Shown here in pieces: positions 59,860-64,000 of a stretch of DNA of 64,000 nucleotides. The DNA lies in contig CM060704.1 in NCBI GenBank assembly GCA_030686995.1, positions 171,861,718-171,925,717 on the forward strand, in the 5' to 3' direction. Every line of letters starts with the position of its first letter. Within the stretch, counting starts at the first letter, position 1. The position numbers and the translations under genes were made by a program. This DNA comes from Artemisia argyi. Its lineage: Eukaryota > Streptophyta > Magnoliopsida > Asterales > Asteraceae. A model generated the notes under the pieces. It saw only the letters and a program-made list of their open reading frames with translations. It made no database searches and was not told the origin of the DNA.

Positions 59860-60377
59860 ATGATTGAGGAATGTTGCCATGGAACAAAGTTCTTGAGTAT
59901 TTTCTTGACTTTGGTTCTTGGGCATCTTCACAGTCTTCCTTCTCTTCTTTTTCCATTTTCATCTTCAGCTTTATCATTGTACTTGTCATAGCCTCAAGTA
60001 TTTTGTAATAAGTGATAGAAGCTAGTAGTACTTAATTAGCCAAATGTTTAGGAATGGTCATTGTAATTCAGTTGGAACTTTGAATGTAAGCTGTAACTTG
60101 TTTCTTTGAATGAATGAAAAGATCTTCTTAATTAATCAACTGTGTAAGACCTTCAGCATAATTAACTTATCAGAAGAAACCATGTTCAGCACTTTTGACC
60201 TCATTCCTTTGACTTCAGCTCTTGGTGACTTTAACATATAACTTACAATCTTAGAACATCTGCAAAACAGACATAAAACATACAAATACACCAAACAACT
60301 TGTAAAAATATTAGTGGGTTAGTGTTAAAACTCAAAAATTATACAAATTATACAAATATACAAAGTTTACACTCATA

Positions 60378-60426
60378 ATCCTCCCCTGAGGCATATGCCT
60401 CCCCTAAGGCTTATGCCTCCCCTTAA
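60378..60426 (-). repeat. Three tandem purine tracts just after pol
   Basis: On minus, AGGGGAGGCATA-type blocks occur three times (cores at about 60422, 60401 and 60383), ten to thirty bases after the pol stop. They match the true polypurine tract AGGGGAGGAT at 54648-54657. Confidence 0.8.
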
Positions 60427-60435
60427 ACTTTGCAG

Positions 60436-61443
60436 TTAAGGGTTAAGCATTCCAATATGGACCACTAAATATTGAAACCTTGGTCCATCAAATGCTTTGG
60501 TTAACAAATCTGCCACATTCTCATCTATGTTAATTTTTACCACTTTAACCAAATGTTTTTCATAAGCATCCCTTATAAAGTGGTGCCTGATTTCAATATG
60601 TTTGGTTCTATTATGAAAAACTGGATTTTTAACAATACAAATGGTACTTTGATTGTCAATGAAAATGGTAGCATTCATGAAGTTATACCCATAATCCAGC
60701 AATTGATTCTGAATCCATAGAACCTGTCCACAACAATTTGCAGCAGCAACATACTCTGCTTCAGTAGTAGAGGTAGCAACAATGGTCTGTTTCTTGCATT
60801 GCCAAGAAATCAGTCTTCTTCCAAGGAATTGACAACCTCCAGTTGTGGATCTTCTATCCAAATTTGCACCAGCATAGTCACTGTCACTATAAGCTGCTAG
60901 CTGAAATGGAGACTCTTTAGGATACCAAAGACCTAACTTGGGTTGGCCTTTTAGGTACTTAAAAATCTTTTTGATAGCATTCATGTGAGAAGTAAGTGGA
61001 GTGACTTGGTGCCTTGAACATGCACTCACAGCAAATGTAATATTAGGTCTTGAGGCAGTCAAATACATCAAAGAACCAATCATTGACCTGTATAAATGAA
61101 CATTTACAGGGAGATCAGGATCAATATTGTTCTTTGGTTTGGGAGCCTCATAGGGAGTAGTGGCAGTCCTGACATTCTCCATAGCAAACTTAGACAACAT
61201 ATCTTTTACATATTTCTCCTGATGTATGAAAATACCATCAGGTTTCTGCTGAACCTGTAAACCCAGAAAGAAAGTGAGTTCTCCCATGGCACTCATTTGA
61301 AATTCACCCTTCATCAGATTCTCAAACTCTCTACACCATGCTTCTTTGGTAGAACCAAAGATAATATCATCCACATACACCTGCACAAGAATAATATCCC
61401 TGGAGTCTTTCTTCAGGAATAGAGTCTTGTCAATGGCACTGAT
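60436..61443 (-). CDS. Copia pol, C-terminal part (end of RT plus RNase H), 5' end cut by insertion
   Basis: Open from the insertion point at 61443 to the TGA at 60438-60436, about 335 codons. It includes the catalytic YVDD in VQVYVDDIIFGSTKEAW, then FFLGLQVQQKPDGIFIHQEKY, SLMYLTASRPNITFAVSACS and YSDSDYAG. The RNase H follows with ATSTTEAEYVAAANCCGQVLW and FIDNQSTICIVKNPVFHNRTKHI to its usual end near FDGPRFQYLV. No stop or shift in this part. The missing upstream part (gag, PR, INT, most of RT) should lie beyond the two LTR insertions to the right. The reverse transcriptase copies element RNA and RNase H removes it; this fragment alone is inactive. Confidence 0.92.
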   Translation of the reverse strand: MSAIDKTLFLKKDSRDIILVQVYVDDIIFGSTKEAWCREFENLMKGEFQMSAMGELTFFLGLQVQQKPDGIFIHQEKYVKDMLSKFAMENVRTATTPYEAPKPKNNIDPDLPVNVHLYRSMIGSLMYLTASRPNITFAVSACSRHQVTPLTSHMNAIKKIFKYLKGQPKLGLWYPKESPFQLAAYSDSDYAGANLDRRSTTGGCQFLGRRLISWQCKKQTIVATSTTEAEYVAAANCCGQVLWIQNQLLDYGYNFMNATIFIDNQSTICIVKNPVFHNRTKHIEIRHHFIRDAYEKHLVKVVKINIDENVADLLTKAFDGPRFQYLVVHIGMLNP

Positions 61444-62640
61444 TGATGTTAAACCACCAACTTATATTGACCAAGGAATGGTCAACAAAGTCAAATAGCC
61501 TAGATCAATGCTCCGGGTAATATAAGGTATCACTAGGTCGTTATGTCCCGTTGAAGTGTGAATTGTAACTGTAGCGTACTCGTGATCGGGTGATTATTCA
61601 CAGAAAAGGGTTATGATCATAATTATTTGGAAATTATTAACAAATATAGCTTAGGAAAGCTACGTGATTGATTACGGGAATTAAGATTACAAAGATTTGA
61701 GCTGAAACCTAAAAACGTACGTTTTAATTAAAAACGTACACAGACGAACGAAACGAAAAGTACAACTGATGGACGGAAAGGGTTACAAGTGTAAAATTAA
61801 TATTTTTACAATCCTAACAATTAAAGAAAATTTTAAAAAAAAAATAAAAACTATTTTTACACTATTTAATTATTTATTATTAATTAATTACTAATTATCT
61901 ATTTATTACTTAATTAAACTAATTAGAATTATTAAAAATACTAAAAAGGCTTAGAAAATTAAGAAAAATTTTATAAATCTAATTAACCATCATAGGAATC
62001 CTAAAAAATTATAAAAAGTTTATTTTATGTATTTTTAAACTAATTTACTAATTATTAATCTAATTACTAATTAAGTTCTAATTAAACTAATTATATTATA
62101 AAAAATAGAAAATGAGTAATATAAATTCTGGAAAAATTTGTAAAAATGTTTTAACTTAAATAAAAGCTAGAAAAATTATAAAAACTAGGTTATACTTTAT
62201 AAAATCTAATTATGCTATTTAATTACTTAATATTAATTAAAACTAAATTAAACTAAAATTAATTATAAAAACCACTAAAAGACAAAATAAAAATCTGGAA
62301 AATTTCTAAAATTACTTTAACCTAAAATAGAATTTCTAAAAATATAAAAATGATATATTGCTGATAAATAAGCTAAAAAGAAAAATAAAATGATAAATCC
62401 TATTAAATAGAAACTATCACTATAATTAAAGTTGATTTTTTTAGTTTTTTTTTCTTTTTCCAAACTGATTATACACTAAAAACAAAGACTTTTAATGAAA
62501 ACACTTTTAATGTAATCAAGAAATAAGCACTTAGAGTGCTTATTGATCCCCACAGTTGACTTTTGTTGACTGTGGAAGAATTTTAGCTCAAATGGAATGA
62601 TGTGGGGTCCACAATGATAAATATGGTTTCTATGAGATGG
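61444..62640 (-). mobile_element. Left part of a gypsy LTR inserted in copia pol
   Basis: Starts TGATGTTAAA after a candidate target duplication CTGAT (61439-61443). It shares blocks and order with the left (downstream) end of the LTR at 2699-6887: a GGTCGTT-type motif near the edge, GGAATCCTAAAAAATTATAA, CTATCACTATAATTAA, and an AATAAGCACT hairpin near 62522-62544. So it is a minus-oriented LTR of the same group. It is interrupted at 62641 by another LTR before its own promoter region. Confidence 0.75.
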
Positions 62641-62720
62641 TGATGCGTGGGAATCGTACCTTGCTTTACCTCTCGAGGGATCTCGCGAGGCTTACAACCC
62701 CCACCAGGCAGTGTACCTGA

Positions 62721-62767
62721 TCGTTGTAGTATAGTATAGTGACAAGTACCGGGGGATTGATCGTTCA
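62721..62767 (+). other. tRNA-Asp-like motif in an LTR (not a tRNA gene)
   Basis: TCGTTGTAGTATAGT (62721-62735) equals positions 2-16 of plant tRNA-Asp as I remember it. It is followed by GACAAGTACC and, after a gap, GATTGATCG. It cannot fold into a full cloverleaf: the acceptor 3' half and the B box are absent or altered. Confidence 0.55.
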
Positions 62768-63600
62768 GCTAGGAATAGTGTCGCTAGGATTAGAAAACCT
62801 AATTAATAGTTCTAGAGATGAAAGATGATTTTTTTTGTATTTTTATATTTTTATGAAAGCAAGTAAAATCTCGGGTTTTAGAAGAGTGGGCGGAATTAGT
62901 TGCTATTCAACTAACCCAAAACTAAGATGCAATCAAAATAAAATACTAAAAATGAAATTAAACTAAATTATACTAAGGTTGTGAGCAGTATGTGGAGAAA
63001 TTGTGTTTACTTAGACTTCATTACTCCCTAGATATCTTTTACATGTCAATTACTTGTTATACTTGTATGGATGACGGATTGTATTCCTTAATACCATTTG
63101 TGGGGTGGCATACATAACTCCCCAACTCTATGAGCTCTTATCTCCTCCTACACCATGACCCAGCACAACTATAGGGATTGTAAACAGTGGCTCATGCATT
63201 AAATACAACCAATAAAGACCTAGTACGCCTAGGTTCATGTTTCTTAAGACGTTCAAGCATGTTACCATTGGAGATCTGCCAGTTTTCTTAAGCCTAACAT
63301 ATAATATCATTCATCCAAGAACAAGAATAGACAAGTAATCAACACATAATCAACATCTAGGTTTCATTAGATCTAAGCAAACACAAAGAAAATCTAGCCT
63401 AGCATAGTAGAATTAAGATAAGAACAAAAGATAAACAACCAACACATAGACATATTGATTGAATTAAGAGTATACTTATCTCAATTACAATGCAAGGTCT
63501 CAAGGGTTTGAAACCCTTGAAAAACCTGTAAAAGAGGCACCAAAATCGTCTTTAGGGTTTCACCAAAACTTCTCCTCCTTTTAATGAAAAAACTAGAAAA

Positions 63601-63610
63601 CTATATATAG
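63601..63610 (-). promoter_or_regulatory. TATA box of the right-edge LTR
   Basis: CTATATATAG, about 960 bases from the LTR's downstream end and directly downstream (on minus) of the palindrome array. Confidence 0.6.
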
Positions 63611-63621
63611 GAAAATCGTCC

Positions 63622-63843
63622 TGACGGCGTCAAGAGTTAAATCTGACGCCGTCAACTCGCCGCCATAAACTTCCTCGGACGCCCTAGATCCACTTGTGAC
63701 GGCCTATGTGACGCCGTCACCACCTACGGTAAATTAATCTTGGCCACTTTGACGCCGTCATCTACTCATCTGACGCCGTCACCAGCTACGGTAAAATATT
63801 CATCATGTCTGACGCCGTCAAGACTCAAGTCGTGACGCCGTCA
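63622..63843 (-). promoter_or_regulatory. Array of seven TGACGCCGTCA palindromes upstream of the TATA box
   Basis: Exact copies of TGACG(C/G)CGTCA start at 63622, 63644, 63709, 63750, 63771, 63810 and 63833, with one further half site at 63697. TGACG is the core of plant bZIP (TGA-type) binding sites; here two inverted cores are spaced by one base. Distances between copies are 22, 65, 41, 21, 39 and 23, near multiples of 21, so sites would lie on one face of the helix. Position 12 bases upstream of TATA fits an LTR enhancer. Confidence 0.75.
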
Positions 63844-64000
63844 CCTTGTATTTCCAGCTTGGATTTTTGGTACTTTGTCGTTTTCTTCACTTTATGCTCC
63901 AAAAACGTCCAAAATAGCCTCTTTTCCAGAATTCACTCTCCAAACACCTAAAATCACAAAAGGAACGATTTAGGGAAATATTTGATCAAATAAAGTCGGA

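Larger units (their letters stand above)
54163..61443 (-). mobile_element. 3' half of a Sirevirus-like copia element with a third ORF
   Basis: On minus, from 61443 downwards: end of pol, spacer with purine tracts and a counter-strand ORF, third ORF, repeat region, polypurine tract and 3' LTR. A large extra ORF between pol and the 3' LTR is the known layout of Sireviruses; that name is inference here. The 5' part is off-window or displaced: pol is cut at 61443 by a gypsy LTR. Confidence 0.8.
62641..64000 (-). mobile_element. LTR of a third gypsy-type element, running off the right edge
   Basis: Starts TGATGCGTGG after GATGG (62636-62640). Near its edge is a tRNA-Asp-like motif; further in are a TATA box on minus and a palindrome array. 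No primer site lies to the left, so this is the left (3') LTR of a minus-oriented element, or a solo LTR. The right edge is not in the window. Its first bases match the reverse of the solo LTR end at 23614 (TGATGCG), suggesting a related family. The minus-strand frame at 63128-63310 is not convincing. Confidence 0.7.

Noticed and set aside
62721..62767. Possible tRNA-Asp gene
   Set aside because: Only the 5' part matches; no acceptor partner, anticodon arm or proper B box. Kept as a motif only.
63622..63843. Palindrome array considered as a CRISPR array
   Set aside because: Units are 11 bases, spacers vary from about 10 to 54 bases, and the site lies in a plant LTR promoter. No cas-like gene.

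Overview
This is a window of plant nuclear DNA dominated by retrotransposons. It is AT-rich and has spliced genes with GT...AG introns, Ty1/copia and Ty3/gypsy elements with plant-type primer sites, LINE pieces and MITEs. Several retroelement proteins (the copia third ORF, the acidic zinc-ribbon ORF, the antisense gypsy-associated gene) resemble protein families I recall from Asteraceae, especially Anthemideae such as Tanacetum or Artemisia. That placement is recall, not a search.

Layout. 1-6887: 5' part of a minus-strand Athila/Tat-like gypsy element: an open gag reading off the left edge, a tRNA-Asp-type primer site and a 4.2 kb LTR. 6888-10585: no recognisable gene. 10586-12569: intact four-exon GT47 (exostosin-family) glycosyltransferase. 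14643-26661: complete but dead Tat-lineage gypsy element with gag-pol on plus and a spliced, TATA-preceded antisense gene on minus; a solo LTR sits in that gene's last exon. 26769-30664: LINE-like insertion (17 bp target duplication) with ORF1 only, split by a 1.35 kb TRIM-like copia element. 31533-33522: second GT47 gene, with a 319 bp hairpin MITE just before its last exon.

35292-36720: remnants of a LINE ORF2, a possible SINE and a hAT-type MITE. 38051-52498: non-autonomous copia element (gag and protease only), split by a non-autonomous 11.2 kb gypsy-type element (39565-50752) with 3.5 kb LTRs and one 543-residue zinc-ribbon/acidic ORF. 54163-61443: 3' half of a Sirevirus-like copia element: end of pol, a large third ORF (broken) and a small plus-strand ORF between them. 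Its pol is cut at 61443 by a gypsy LTR, itself cut at 62641 by another LTR whose promoter region holds seven identical TGACGCCGTCA palindromes.

The only ordinary host genes I can support are the two GT47 paralogues, which share exon structure and probably arose by tandem duplication. They are predicted type II Golgi membrane enzymes of cell-wall polysaccharide synthesis. The rest is nested mobile DNA. Boundaries of seven insertions are fixed by target-site duplications, so the insertion order can be read directly. Lesion calls and LTR divergences were counted by eye and are approximate.
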